Shown: positions 35,753 through 45,365, counted from the first letter of the stretch. The stretch: 64,000 bases of DNA from Beijerinckiaceae bacterium (GCA_947453205.1 CANGFT010000001.1:124001-188000); one strand, 5' to 3'. Numbers and translations: made by a program. The notes: generated by a model from the letters alone, not told the origin.

Positions 35753-37264
35753 ATGAAAAAATATCATTTTATCATTATCTTATGTGCGGTGGCCTCGGTG
35801 CTCGGCGGTTTGTGGCCGTTGCTTGGGGATCGCAAGGATCTGACCATCGAGAACGTTTCGGTGGGCGGCGTTCCCGCCACTATTTTTCGAAACCTGGGAG
35901 GGGATAACGGGCCCGTGGCCCTGATCGCCCATGGATTCGCAGGCTCGCAACAGCTCATGCAGCCCATGGCCATGACCCTCGCCCATAGCGGATACACGGC
36001 CATCACCTTTGATTTCGCCGGCCATGGGCGTAACGAGCGGCCCATGCGCGGGGGTGTCCGCGACATCGGCGAGAGCACGCGAACGCTGCTTTCCGAGATC
36101 GACGAGATGGTCGGCTTCGCCCGAGGACTGGCGAGGGGCAGGCCGATTGCGCTGGTGGGCCATTCCATGGCGGCGGACCTCATCACGCAATATGCGATGA
36201 ACCGGCCGGAGATCGGCGCGGTCGCGGCGCTTTCGGTCTTCGGCGCCGGGATCACGGCCAGCGAACCGCGCAACCTCCTCGTCGTCACCGGCGCCTGGGA
36301 GCCATCCATGTTGACGGAGGCTGCGGCCCGCATTGCGGGCCTTGCGGCTGGTGGAAGCGCCGCAGAGCGCGTCACCTACGGCGATTTCGCCGCAGGAACA
36401 GCCCGGCGCTATGTGCTGGCGCGGGGCGCGGAGCATATCGGCGTCCTCTACAGCCGCGATGCGCTCAGCGAGACGCGTGACTGGTTGAACAGCGCCTTTG
36501 GACAAAAAGGGCAGGGCGCCATCGACAGCCGGGGCCTCTGGTTGGCGCTTCTATTTGGCGGACTGCTCGCTCTGGCGGCGCCGCTCGCCATGCGGTTTCC
36601 GAGTCTGTCGGCGCAGCCCCTTGGCGCGGGTCTTGGCTGGGGAAAGCTGGCGCCGGCCGCCATTGCGCCTGCGGTTCTGACGCCGCTTATCCTATGGAAG
36701 GCGCCGACGGATTTTCTGCCGATCCTTCTTGGCGATTATCTCGCCTGTCACTTCGTGATCTATGGATTGCTGAGCGCGGGCGGGCTCTGGCTCATGGGCT
36801 GGCGCCCATCAAAGGGGGGCGCGCTGAGGTGGCGCCGGGTGCTGATCCCGAGCCTCCTGCTCGCAGCCTATTATATCCTTGGCCTCGGCCTCGCGCTCGA
36901 CGCCTTCATCACATCCTTCATGCCGAGCGGCGAGAGGTGGATCATCATGGCGCCCATGCTGCTCGCCACCAGTCTTTATTTTTGCTGGGATGAATGGATG
37001 ACGCGGGGTGCGGGCGCAGCGCGTGGCGGCTATGTCTTCTCGAAGGTCTGCTTTCTCGCGTCCTTGCTTTTCGCCGTCGGGCTCAATCCTGAGAAGCTTT
37101 TCTTCCTCATCATCATTGTGCCCGTGATCTTCCTTTTCTTCATCGTCTACGGCCTTGTCAGCCGATGGGCCTATGCGCGCACAGGCGATCCGCGCGTGGC
37201 GGCGCTGGGAAATGCGGCGTCGCTGGCCTGGGCCATCGCCGTCACTTTTCCCATCGTCAGCTGA
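35753..37264 (+). CDS. alpha/beta hydrolase fused to a multi-pass membrane domain
   Basis: 503 residues. N-terminal signal-anchor helix (FIIILCAVASVLGGLWPLL), then a hydrolase domain with IAHGFAGS, nucleophile GHSMA (about residue 140) and a late His in GAEHIGVL (about residue 226). From residue ~260 there are about eight hydrophobic helices and no recognised motif. Lies between the AerR-like regulator (divergent, the two starts overlap by 2 nt if both are taken at the extreme ATG) and dxs (tail to tail). Function unknown; a lipid or pigment esterase is only a guess. Confidence 0.7.
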   Translation: MKKYHFIIILCAVASVLGGLWPLLGDRKDLTIENVSVGGVPATIFRNLGGDNGPVALIAHGFAGSQQLMQPMAMTLAHSGYTAITFDFAGHGRNERPMRGGVRDIGESTRTLLSEIDEMVGFARGLARGRPIALVGHSMAADLITQYAMNRPEIGAVAALSVFGAGITASEPRNLLVVTGAWEPSMLTEAAARIAGLAAGGSAAERVTYGDFAAGTARRYVLARGAEHIGVLYSRDALSETRDWLNSAFGQKGQGAIDSRGLWLALLFGGLLALAAPLAMRFPSLSAQPLGAGLGWGKLAPAAIAPAVLTPLILWKAPTDFLPILLGDYLACHFVIYGLLSAGGLWLMGWRPSKGGALRWRRVLIPSLLLAAYYILGLGLALDAFITSFMPSGERWIIMAPMLLATSLYFCWDEWMTRGAGAARGGYVFSKVCFLASLLFAVGLNPEKLFFLIIIVPVIFLFFIVYGLVSRWAYARTGDPRVAALGNAASLAWAIAVTFPIVS

Positions 37265-39175
37265 TCAGGCGCGGCGCGTTGCGGTCACCTGGGGCAGGGC
37301 GCCCAGAACGCGCGCCACGATGGCGCTGGCGTCAAGACCAGCGCGCGCATAGAGCTTTTCGGGCTTGTCGTGATCGAGGAAGACGTCAGGCAGCACCATC
37401 GTGCGGATGCGCAAGCCCTTGTCCAGCAGACCTGCGTCGGACAGGTGTTGCAGCACGAAGCACCCGAAGCCGCCGGTCGAGCCCTCCTCCACGGTGATGA
37501 GCACTTCGTGATCGCGCGCGAGGCGTTCAACCAGCTCCGCATCGAGCGGTTTGGCGAAGCGGGCGTCCGCAACAGTGGTGGACAGGCCGCGCGCCGCCAG
37601 TTCGTCCGCCGCCAGCAGGCATTCGCCAAGGCGTGTGCCAAGAGAGAGCAGGGCGATGCGCGATCCCTCGCGCAGGACGCGGCCCTTGCCGATCTCCAGC
37701 ACACGGCCCTTGGCTGGCATGTCGACGCCCACGCCATCGCCGCGCGGATAACGGAAGGCGATGGGGCCCTGGTCATAGGCTGCGGCGGTCGTGACCATAT
37801 GCACGAGCTCGGCCTCATCTGCGGCGGCCATCACCACCATATTCGGCAGGCAGCCGAGATAGGCGACATCAAAGGAGCCGGCATGGGTCGCGCCATCGGC
37901 GCCCACAAGGCCAGCGCGGTCGATGGCGAAACGCACGGGAAGATTCTGCAAGGCGACATCATGCACGATCTGGTCATAGGCGCGTTGCAGGAAGGTGGAG
38001 TAGATGGCGCAGAAGGGCTTGTATCCCTCCGTCGCAAGGCCTGCCGCGAAGGTCACCGCATGTTGTTCGGCGATGCCCACATCGAAAATGCGGTCGGGGA
38101 AGGCTTTGCCGAAAATATCCATGCCCGTGCCGCTGGGCATGGCGGCGGTGACGCCGATGATCTTGTCGTCGTGCTCCGCCTCTTTCACAAGGCTCTCGCC
38201 GAAGACGCGGGTATAGGACGGCGCATTCGCCTTGGGTTTGACCTGCGCGCCGCTCACGAGATCGAAGGCGTTGACGCCATGCAGCTTGTCGGCGGCGGCC
38301 TCCGCCGGCGCATAGCCCTTCCCCTTTTGCGTGACCACATGGACGAGGATCGGTCCCTCCGTGGCGTCGCGCACATTCTGCAGTACGGGCAGGAGATGAT
38401 CAAAATTATGCCCGTCAATCGGGCCGACATAGTAAAAGCCGAGCTGCTCGAAGAGCGTTCCGCCCGTGAAGAAGCCGCGCGTCAACTCTTCGGCGCGGCG
38501 CGCGCTCTCGAAGATGAAGGGCGGCATTTTCTTGGCGATCTTCTTACCCTTTTCGCGCAGGCCCCGGTAGGTTCCGCCCGAAAGAAGCCGCGAGAGATAG
38601 GACGACAGAGCGCCGACCGGCGGGGCGATGGACATGTCGTTGTCGTTGAGGATCACGATGAGGCGCGAATCCATGGCGCCTGCATTGTTCATGGCCTCAT
38701 AGGCCATGCCCGCGGACATGGAGCCATCGCCGATCACGGCGACGACATTGTTTTTGCCTCCCTTCAGATCGCGCGCGACCGCCATGCCAAGTCCCGCCGA
38801 AATGGAGGTTGAGGAATGGGCGGCGCCGAAGGGGTCGTATTCGCTTTCCGTGCGCTTGGTGAAGCCGGAGAGGCCATCGGCCTGACGCAGCGTGCGGATG
38901 CGGTCACGGCGTCCGGTCAGGATCTTGTGGGGATAGGCCTGATGGCCGACATCCCAGATCAGCCGATCCTGCGGCGTGTCGAAGACATAATGCAGGGCCA
39001 CCGTGAGTTCGACGACGCCAAGGCCCGCGCCCAGATGGCCGCCGGTCACCGAGACGGCGCTGATGGTCTCGCGGCGCAATTCGTCGGCGACCTGCGTCAG
39101 TTTTTTCTTGGAGAGTTTGCGAAGATCTGCAGGCAGATGGATCGTGTCGAGCAGGGGGGTCTGGCTCTCAGCCAT
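37265..39175 (-). CDS. dxs: 1-deoxy-D-xylulose-5-phosphate synthase
   Basis: 636 residues from [13 protein letters not shown] upstream. TPP-binding [18 protein letters not shown] (about residues 153-170), [14 protein letters not shown], and the transketolase C-part [18 protein letters not shown]. It makes DXP from pyruvate and glyceraldehyde-3-phosphate, the first step of the MEP route that feeds crtE and the bacteriochlorophyll tail. It is the last gene of a reverse-strand run with bchP and tspO, overlapping the preceding small membrane gene by 8 nt. Confidence 0.96.
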   Translation of the reverse strand: MAESQTPLLDTIHLPADLRKLSKKKLTQVADELRRETISAVSVTGGHLGAGLGVVELTVALHYVFDTPQDRLIWDVGHQAYPHKILTGRRDRIRTLRQADGLSGFTKRTESEYDPFGAAHSSTSISAGLGMAVARDLKGGKNNVVAVIGDGSMSAGMAYEAMNNAGAMDSRLIVILNDNDMSIAPPVGALSSYLSRLLSGGTYRGLREKGKKIAKKMPPFIFESARRAEELTRGFFTGGTLFEQLGFYYVGPIDGHNFDHLLPVLQNVRDATEGPILVHVVTQKGKGYAPAEAAADKLHGVNAFDLVSGAQVKPKANAPSYTRVFGESLVKEAEHDDKIIGVTAAMPSGTGMDIFGKAFPDRIFDVGIAEQHAVTFAAGLATEGYKPFCAIYSTFLQRAYDQIVHDVALQNLPVRFAIDRAGLVGADGATHAGSFDVAYLGCLPNMVVMAAADEAELVHMVTTAAAYDQGPIAFRYPRGDGVGVDMPAKGRVLEIGKGRVLREGSRIALLSLGTRLGECLLAADELAARGLSTTVADARFAKPLDAELVERLARDHEVLITVEEGSTGGFGCFVLQHLSDAGLLDKGLRIRTMVLPDVFLDHDKPEKLYARAGLDASAIVARVLGALPQVTATRRA

Positions 39176-39557
39176 TGGCGGCCTCATCTTTTGGCGTCTG
39201 TGGCGCGGGGCGGATATGGGATGGTGAAGCGCGGAGTTTCAGGGTGGCGCGCATGTTCGGCGTCGCCGGATCTTGTGTGAGCGCGCGCCGACCATCGCCC
39301 CAGCGGGCGGCGAGATCGACGAAATGCGCCAGAAAGCTCGCGAAAATGCACGCCACGATCCATGCGGGCGCGGCTCCCGAGACGGCGCCGCGCAGGGCGA
39401 TCAGCAGGAAGGCGCCTGCGACGACGTTGCTGATGAAGCCCAGGGGTTGCGGCCCGCGCGACGTCATGATCCGCCAGCCCAGAATCGCCAGAGCCTCGAG
39501 CGCGACGAGCCCGAGGATCCAGTCAATCAGCGCGGCGTTGATCATCATGTCGGCCAT
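39168..39557 (-). CDS. small three-helix membrane protein, paralogue of 19505-19810
   Basis: 129 residues from [13 protein letters not shown] with GGGA upstream. Helices at ~9-27, ~38-58 and ~62-80; ends with [13 protein letters not shown] and a polar ~45-residue tail. It has the same E-A spacing near the N-terminus and [16 protein letters not shown] as the 19505-19810 protein. No known domain recognised. It lies between tspO and dxs with an 8-nt overlap into dxs, so it is translated from the same transcript. Confidence 0.65.
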   Translation of the reverse strand: MADMMINAALIDWILGLVALEALAILGWRIMTSRGPQPLGFISNVVAGAFLLIALRGAVSGAAPAWIVACIFASFLAHFVDLAARWGDGRRALTQDPATPNMRATLKLRASPSHIRPAPQTPKDEAANG

Positions 39558-39573
39558 GCCGGCATTCCCTTGG

Positions 39574-40083
39574 TCAAACAGCGTTACCCTGGCCCCCAAA
39601 GGGCCGGTTGAGTTGCACGATCTTGTAATTCAGCACGCCTGCGAAAGTGACCCAGGCGAGATAGGGGCACATGAGCCAGCCTGCTGTCGGCGAGATGGCG
39701 AAGATGGCGATGACGAGGCTGAGGATGGAGAGCCAGAGCAGGACGAGATCCACCAGCGCCCAATCCGGCCGCTGGACGCGAAAGAACAATCCGCTCCAGA
39801 GCACATTGAACACGCCGTTGATGGCGAAAAGCCCGATGAGCCAGTGGCGCTGCCGATCGGTCTCGGCTTCCTCCCAGGCGGTGATCCCGCTGGAGGCGAT
39901 GCAGATGAAAATCACCGTCCAGGCGGGTCCAAACAGCCAGTTGGGCGGGCGCCACGCAGGAAAGCGCAGGCCTTCGTACCACGGGCCGACCACCGTCAAC
40001 ATGCCCCCGGCGAATGCGACGAGCAAGGCTATGCCGCCGCCAACCGAAATCACGATCCAGCGGTCGCCCGGAAGCTCCATCAT
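39574..40083 (-). CDS. tspO: TspO/MBR family protein
   Basis: 169 residues, start ATG overlapping the bchP stop (ATGA). Family motifs: WYEGLRFPAWRPPNWLFGPAWTVIFICIA, NGVFNVLWSGLFF, and CPYLAWVTFAGVLN, five membrane helices. Bacterial TspO is an outer-membrane or envelope tryptophan-rich sensor that affects tetrapyrrole export and, in Rhodobacter, photosynthesis gene expression in oxygen. It is on the same transcript as bchP and dxs. Confidence 0.93.
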   Translation of the reverse strand: MMELPGDRWIVISVGGGIALLVAFAGGMLTVVGPWYEGLRFPAWRPPNWLFGPAWTVIFICIASSGITAWEEAETDRQRHWLIGLFAINGVFNVLWSGLFFRVQRPDWALVDLVLLWLSILSLVIAIFAISPTAGWLMCPYLAWVTFAGVLNYKIVQLNRPFGGQGNAV

Positions 40084-41267
40084 GGGTTCACAAGCCGGAA
40101 GAGATGGGCGAGATCCTTGAAGAAGATGCGCACATGGGCCATGGGATCGGCGCGCACCAGCTCTTTGTTCATATAGGCTTCCCACGTCAGGCGCTGCACA
40201 TCGGGATCGCGGCAGATGCTGACGAAACGCTCGCGGCGCTTGTCGGAGGAGTACCAGAAATACTGCATGATCCCGAGGATCCAGAAGACGCGGCCATGCA
40301 GTTTCATGAAGCGTTTGCGGGCTGTGGCGAAGCCGCGCGCGTCGCCGGTCTTCAGCACCATCTCCGCGGCTTCCGCCGAAAGCCTGCCGCCGAGCATGGC
40401 GTAATAGATGCCCTCGCCAGACGCAGGAGCCACGACGCCAGCCGCATCGCCCGCCAGAATGACATCGCGGCCATTGTCCCAGCGCTTGAGGGGTTTTAAA
40501 GGAATCGGCGCGCCTTCCTTGCGCAGGGTGACGGTGTTCTCCAGACCCGTGATGGCCCGCAAATCCTGTACGGAATTCTTCAAGGAGAATCCCTTCTTCG
40601 CGGTGCCGGTCCCCACGCTCATCGTGTCGCCATGGGGGAAAATCCAGGCGTAGAAGTCGGGCGACAGGGAGCCGCGATAATAGATCTCGCAACGTTTGGC
40701 GAGGTCTTCGTCATTGGCGGGCGCTGCGATGATCTCATGATAGGCGAAGACGAATTTCGTCTTTTCCGAGCCCGGCACTTCCTGACGCGCGACAATGGAA
40801 TTGGCGCCATCGGCGCCGATGACGATGCGGCCGCGCGCCTGTCCCATTTCGGCCGAACCGTCGCGGCGCTGATAGTGGACGACCGGCACGCCATCGGCGT
40901 CGCGAATGATCTTGACATAAAGACCGGCGCGCCGTTCAGCGCCCGATTGCTCGGCGCGCTGGCGCAGCCATTCATCATAGTCCTCACGATCGACCATGCC
41001 GACATAGCCGCCCTTGATGGGCATATCGACTTTCTTGTCCTGCGGAGAAATCATCCGCGCGGAACTGACCCGCGCCTTGAGCAGATGTTCGGGAATGTCG
41101 AAGTCGCGCATCAGGCGCGGGGGAATGGCCCCGCCGCATGGTTTGATGCGGCCGCCCTTGTCGAGCAACAGAACCTTGCGGCCCAAGCGCGCGAGGTCAT
41201 TGGCTGCGGTGGCCCCTGATGGACCGCCGCCGATGACGATGACGTCAAATGTGTCCTGAGCACTCAT
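40080..41267 (-). CDS. bchP: geranylgeranyl reductase (bacteriochlorophyll tail)
   Basis: 395 residues from ATG 41267; an adjacent TTG codon upstream is less likely. FAD motif DVIVIGGGPSGATAANDLARLG, GGRIKPCGGAIPPRL and VILAGDAAGVVAPASGEGIYYAM are typical of BchP/ChlP. It reduces the geranylgeranyl tail to phytyl. GGGAGG is ~10 nt before the ATG. It sits downstream of a PucC-family gene (16-nt gap); bchG, usual neighbour in other species, is absent. Confidence 0.95.
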   Translation of the reverse strand: MSAQDTFDVIVIGGGPSGATAANDLARLGRKVLLLDKGGRIKPCGGAIPPRLMRDFDIPEHLLKARVSSARMISPQDKKVDMPIKGGYVGMVDREDYDEWLRQRAEQSGAERRAGLYVKIIRDADGVPVVHYQRRDGSAEMGQARGRIVIGADGANSIVARQEVPGSEKTKFVFAYHEIIAAPANDEDLAKRCEIYYRGSLSPDFYAWIFPHGDTMSVGTGTAKKGFSLKNSVQDLRAITGLENTVTLRKEGAPIPLKPLKRWDNGRDVILAGDAAGVVAPASGEGIYYAMLGGRLSAEAAEMVLKTGDARGFATARKRFMKLHGRVFWILGIMQYFWYSSDKRRERFVSICRDPDVQRLTWEAYMNKELVRADPMAHVRIFFKDLAHLFRLVNP

Positions 41268-41283
41268 CAAACGCGAGCCTCCC

Positions 41284-42669
41284 TTAAGTTCCCGCTGCGA
41301 TCGGGCTGGTTTTTCTCGTCATGTCGGCGCTGAGGCCGGATGATGCGTTATGGTTGGTCAGGCGTCCGGCCAGAACGGCGGAGGCGAGGAACAGAAGGGC
41401 CTCGGCGATGAATACGCTGGCATAGGCGAGGCTGGGCTCGGACAGGACATGGCGCGCAACATCGACCGCCGCCGTTCCAAGAAAGCCGCCGACGCCGAAG
41501 GCGATGGCCTGCGCGGCGCCCCAAAGGCCCATGCGGGTGCCTTCGCGCGAGGCGGCGCCCGCGCCCGCCAGAGCCATCATGGAGCCGATGGCCGAGACCG
41601 CGAATGCGCCATTGGAGACGCCCAGCGCAAAGATCACCGCCCGCAGCGGATAGTCAGGCCCCATGAAGGGACCGGCGGCCAGTGCGGCGAGGGACAGGGC
41701 GGAGGCGACGCATCCGCCGACCGTCCAGGCGCCGAGCGTTCCGACGCCCGCGATGGAGGCGAGAAAGGCGACCGACAACATGCCGATCAGGACGCCGCCA
41801 TGCTGCACGCCAGCAAGCTTCGTCGTCGTGCCCGGCGTCATGGAGAAGACGAGGCCAGCATAGGGCTCGATGATCAATTCCTGCGCGCTGTAGGCGAGCA
41901 TGGAGACGAAGATGAAGATGGTGAAGCGGCGCGCGGCAGGTTCGTTCCAGATCTGTCCGATGGCCTCGCGGAAGGGCGGTTTTTCACGCCGCGCCGCATG
42001 GCTGCGGGAGGCTGAGGCCGCGATATGCGCCACCCTGTCTTCGACGCCCCGGACGGCGAGGCACGAAAGGCTGAAGGCGATGGCGCAGACGCCGCCGGTC
42101 ACGAGGATCAGGCGCTCGTTTGTGAAGGGATCGAGGAAATGGCCGGCGAGAGGCGCCGTGATGGCGAAGCCGAAGATCATCATGACCCAGACGATGGTCG
42201 CCGCCGCAGCGCGCCGTCTTGGGACCACACAGCTCGCCAGCATGGTCAGGACCGAAGTGCCCGCTGCGCCGACCCCAAGGCCGATGAGAAGAAAGGCGAA
42301 AACCGCCAGCGCCATGCCCGCGAGCAGGTGAGCCGACATCCAGGCGGTGGCGACGGCGGCCCCAAAGCCGCCCAGCGCCAGAAGGCCCATGCCGCCGATG
42401 ATCCAGGGCGTGCGGCGCCCGCCTATGTCGGCGCGGTAGCCCCATGCGGGCCGCAGGATCTGCACGGCGTGGTGCAAAGCCATCAACAGGCCAGGCACGA
42501 TGGCGGGAAGCAGGAGTTCGACGATCATCACGCGGTTGATGGTGGAGGTCATCATGACCACGATGGCGCCGAGGCAGGTCTGCACGAGTCCGAGGCGCAC
42601 GATGCCCAGCCATCCAAGAGAGGCTGGTTCTGGCGTTTCCATAGGGTCTGTCAGGGCTGCGCTTTCCAT
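41284..42669 (-). CDS. PucC/BCD-family membrane protein (orf428-type)
   Basis: 461 residues, 12 membrane helices, MFS fold. FVQTCLGAI-type start (GLVQTCLGAIVVMMTSTINRVMIVELLLPAIVPG) and RPAWGYRADIGGRRTPWII match the bacteriochlorophyll-delivery family. In Rhodobacter its homologue orf428 lies by bchP. ATG 42669 lacks a visible ribosome site and is 15 nt from a PpsR palindrome; ATG 42642 is an alternative start. It heads a transcript with bchP, tspO, a small orf and dxs. Confidence 0.88.
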   Translation of the reverse strand: MESAALTDPMETPEPASLGWLGIVRLGLVQTCLGAIVVMMTSTINRVMIVELLLPAIVPGLLMALHHAVQILRPAWGYRADIGGRRTPWIIGGMGLLALGGFGAAVATAWMSAHLLAGMALAVFAFLLIGLGVGAAGTSVLTMLASCVVPRRRAAAATIVWVMMIFGFAITAPLAGHFLDPFTNERLILVTGGVCAIAFSLSCLAVRGVEDRVAHIAASASRSHAARREKPPFREAIGQIWNEPAARRFTIFIFVSMLAYSAQELIIEPYAGLVFSMTPGTTTKLAGVQHGGVLIGMLSVAFLASIAGVGTLGAWTVGGCVASALSLAALAAGPFMGPDYPLRAVIFALGVSNGAFAVSAIGSMMALAGAGAASREGTRMGLWGAAQAIAFGVGGFLGTAAVDVARHVLSEPSLAYASVFIAEALLFLASAVLAGRLTNHNASSGLSADMTRKTSPIAAGT

Positions 42670-42683
42670 AGTTGGAAAGTAAA

Positions 42684-42715
42684 CTTGACATTCATCATGT
42701 CAAGTCAAAATTACA
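42684..42715. promoter_or_regulatory. PpsR/CrtJ box upstream of pucC-like/bchP operon
   Basis: TGTCAAGTCAAAATTACA (42698-42715) is an exact TGT-N12-ACA box. It overlaps a perfect inverted repeat whose 7-bp arms CTTGACA (42684-42690) and TGTCAAG (42698-42704) are separated by TTCATCA. Two overlapping dyads in 32 nt could bind a PpsR multimer. It lies in the gap between the reverse-strand transporter start and the ppsR stop. Confidence 0.75.
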
Positions 42716-42752
42716 GTTTTGCGGGAGGTGGAGGTGGTCCGCAGGCCGATTT

Positions 42753-44210
42753 CTAATTGGGCTTGCCATCCCCCGAGCCGCCGCTCTCCTCCTGCTCCTC
42801 CTGATCAAGGTCGCCAAGACCATAGCGCCGCAGTTTGGCGTAGAGGCCCTGGCGGCTCAGGCCCAGCATGTCGGCGGCTGAGGCGCGGTTGTCGCGCGTC
42901 AGTTCGAGCGCGGCCTCGATGCAGAGCCGCTCGATCAGGTCCGTGGTCTCGCGCACCAGGCTTTTCAGCGGCACGCGCCCCACCAGATCCGTGAATTGCT
43001 CGACGGTGCGGGGCAGTTCGCGCCCGCCGAGCCGGTCCTTGCCCACGCGCCAACCGCTGCTGCGGATCGTGAAGCCAAGGCTCGGCCGCTCGCCCCCGGG
43101 GATCGAGACGGCGGTGATTTCGACATCTTCCGTCGCGCCAAACTCACCGCGCAGGGTGGTCGAGAAATGGCGGACGAAGCCATTGGTCCGCAGATTGGCG
43201 AAGAGAACGTCGATATCCATGCCGGACCGGCCGAGCCAACGATCCAGAGGCTGGCCCCTTGTCTGCTCTTCGTTCGCCGCCTGCACGAGGTCCACAAAGG
43301 CGGAATTGGCGGTCAGGACGCGGCGGTCCGTGTCGGTGACGAGGAATGCGTCGGGCATCTTTTCAATGATGCGCAGGAGATTGGCCTTTTCGCCCGCCAC
43401 CGGGCCGCCCCCACCCACGCGCGAGAGCAGCACGAGCAACTGGTTTTCATTCTCCTGACGAAACAGGGAGCCGGACAGCAGGACCGCGTCCTTGTCGCCG
43501 TTCAGCAGAACGTGAACGTTATCGACGCGTGGCGCGACCCGCAGCGCAGCGACGAAGGACAGGGCGGCCTGACGGCTGTTTTTTTCGAAAAGCTCCGAGA
43601 AGACGGCGCCCACGACCCTGCGGGTGTCGGATTTACGTCCCTCCTGGCCCAGAAGGGCGAGGGCGGCGGGATTCGCCTCAAGAACTCTCTGCTGCTCGGC
43701 GTCGACGATCAGAACCGCCTCCGCCGCAAGCTGGAAGAGCATGCGATAGCGCTTTTCGGAATCGCGGATGCGGGCATATTCCCGCTCCATGGCTTGCTGC
43801 GCCTCGACTAGCCTTTGCTGGAGCGTCGCCATGGCGCGCTGGTCGCGGCCGACCGCCACGATTCGCCGGTCTTTGTTGGTGCGCACGACGCTATAGCGGA
43901 TGGGGACGTCTGGTCCGGTGGGCGAGGGATGGTTCACCTGGCGCCAGCGCGATGGGCGGCGCTCGGCCGCCTCGCGCAGCAGATCCTCAATTTTCGGACG
44001 GCTTTCCACGGTGACGGTCTCGGTCCAGCGGCGGCCGATCCAGTTGCTATAGGCGTCCCGCGCGAGATCCTCGCTTCCAAAGGAGACGTCGACAATGACG
44101 CCATCGCTGTCGAGGACGATGGCGACATCGGCGGAAGAGGAGATCAAGGCGGCGGCGGTCTCGGGGTCCATGGACCCAAGACTCTCCTGCGGCTTGTTGA
44201 AGCGCATCAT
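42753..44210 (-). CDS. ppsR: PpsR/CrtJ photosynthesis gene repressor
   Basis: 485 residues from MMRFNKPQESLGSMDPETAAALI, the form of the start I recall for Rhodopseudomonas PpsR; the frame extends 9 codons to a TTG. Three PAS-like segments (residues ~15-120, ~155-260, ~285-400), a coiled helix (QRLVEAQQAMEREYARIRDSEKR), and a C-terminal Fis-like HTH LGLSRQGLYAKLRRYGL. The only cysteine in the protein is Cys430 in ERLCIEAAL within the HTH. It is predicted to bind the TGT-N12-ACA boxes listed here. Lies 77 nt downstream of an AerR-like gene. Confidence 0.93.
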   Translation of the reverse strand: MMRFNKPQESLGSMDPETAAALISSSADVAIVLDSDGVIVDVSFGSEDLARDAYSNWIGRRWTETVTVESRPKIEDLLREAAERRPSRWRQVNHPSPTGPDVPIRYSVVRTNKDRRIVAVGRDQRAMATLQQRLVEAQQAMEREYARIRDSEKRYRMLFQLAAEAVLIVDAEQQRVLEANPAALALLGQEGRKSDTRRVVGAVFSELFEKNSRQAALSFVAALRVAPRVDNVHVLLNGDKDAVLLSGSLFRQENENQLLVLLSRVGGGGPVAGEKANLLRIIEKMPDAFLVTDTDRRVLTANSAFVDLVQAANEEQTRGQPLDRWLGRSGMDIDVLFANLRTNGFVRHFSTTLRGEFGATEDVEITAVSIPGGERPSLGFTIRSSGWRVGKDRLGGRELPRTVEQFTDLVGRVPLKSLVRETTDLIERLCIEAALELTRDNRASAADMLGLSRQGLYAKLRRYGLGDLDQEEQEESGGSGDGKPN

Positions 44211-44287
44211 CGTCGAAGGTTTGACTGCCTCAACCAACCCTTATCTCCGTGTCCCCTGGGGATCCGCGATTCCATATTTCCGTGTGA

Positions 44288-45247
44288 TTACACAATGACA
44301 TTCCGATCGGGCAAGCGTTCCGCCCAAAGCACAGCTGAAGGGGCGTCCTCAGCCATCGCGTCGGCGCCGACCGCCTTCACCAGTCCGGGATCGTCGAGAA
44401 AGACTGGCCCGCCCACCAGAATGCGCAGCTTTGGATTCGCAGACTGCCTGCGCGCCGTTGCAATCGCGTTCTTTAGCCATTCAAGGTTGCGGTCCATGCT
44501 CAGGGAGAAGCCGGCCACATCGAACCAGCCCGTTTTCAGATCATCCAGAAACGCCTTTTCGGCGGCGCGCATGACGTCCCATCGCGCATCCTGGAAAAAC
44601 TTTTCGACGATTGCGGCTCCAAAGACATGGGATTCGCCGGGCGCTGGAACCAGAAGGATGCGCTTGCCCGAGCTTGCTGTCCCCGCGACGCTCGCCCGTT
44701 CAGGGCGCAAAAGCCTGAGAATGCGGTGCAATATCTGCACGCCCACCGTGACTTCCATCAGGTCGCAACTGTCTTCATCCCACATGGCGCCGAGGCGGCG
44801 GGCGGCGGGGGTCAGAAGGTCAAGGCAGATGCTTTCACCCGAGGCCCCCTCGGCCTGGAGCCTTGCGACATAGGCCAAGGCGTCCTCTGCGTCTGTTTTC
44901 AATAAAAGATCAACAAATTCATCCAGCCGCTCTTTGAGGGCAGGGGCACGGAAGGTTGCGGGGGGCGTCGCAGGGGGTGTTGCAGGGGCGCCGGCATGTG
45001 CCGGTGGACGGTGCGCGCGCCCCGAGGAGTGCGGCGCGAGGGAGGCCAGCAGCCGGGGCACGACCTCCGCCTGTATCGCATATTCAAGCCTGGCTTTCCA
45101 GGGATCAGGGCGGTTCAGGGTGGTCCGCGACCCCCGCCCTCGTTCGTCAGATCTCGAATCGTCCGAGCGTGAGGGGGCGCTGAGATGATGCTCCCGCGTC
45201 GATCCCTGCGCATCCGAACTGTCGGAGATATGGTCGAATTCTTCCAC
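44288..45247 (-). CDS. aerR: AerR/PpaA-type B12-binding antirepressor (copy 2)
   Basis: 319 residues from a GTG with a strong GGAGGGG site 7 nt upstream. The N-terminus is Ser/Arg-rich with a WKARLEYAIQAEVVPRLLASL helix and a Pro/Ala linker (residues ~75-100). Middle AARRLGAMWDEDSCDLMEVTVGVQ and the B12 Rossmann domain VPAPGESHVFGAAIVEKFF with the ligand His. It sits next to ppsR and divergent to bchF, the usual place for aerR/ppaA in the cluster. Upstream promoter region holds two imperfect PpsR boxes. Confidence 0.88.
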   Translation of the reverse strand: MEEFDHISDSSDAQGSTREHHLSAPSRSDDSRSDERGRGSRTTLNRPDPWKARLEYAIQAEVVPRLLASLAPHSSGRAHRPPAHAGAPATPPATPPATFRAPALKERLDEFVDLLLKTDAEDALAYVARLQAEGASGESICLDLLTPAARRLGAMWDEDSCDLMEVTVGVQILHRILRLLRPERASVAGTASSGKRILLVPAPGESHVFGAAIVEKFFQDARWDVMRAAEKAFLDDLKTGWFDVAGFSLSMDRNLEWLKNAIATARRQSANPKLRILVGGPVFLDDPGLVKAVGADAMAEDAPSAVLWAERLPDRNVIV

Positions 45248-45365
45248 TTGCCCCCTCCAGTCCGATGGCTCGTCGTCGATCAGGATTTGTCATGGTCCAC
45301 CCGCCCGAATCGAAGTGAACGAGCAGATCGGTCGCCCCAGCTTTTCAGCAGGCAGCCGAATATGG

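Noticed and set aside
37370-38812. Forward-strand open frame opposite dxs
   Set aside because: Antisense of a conserved enzyme; no independent evidence.
42670-42752. Missing bchG hidden between ppsR and the pucC-like gene
   Set aside because: The gap is only 83 nt and holds an operator, so no gene fits.
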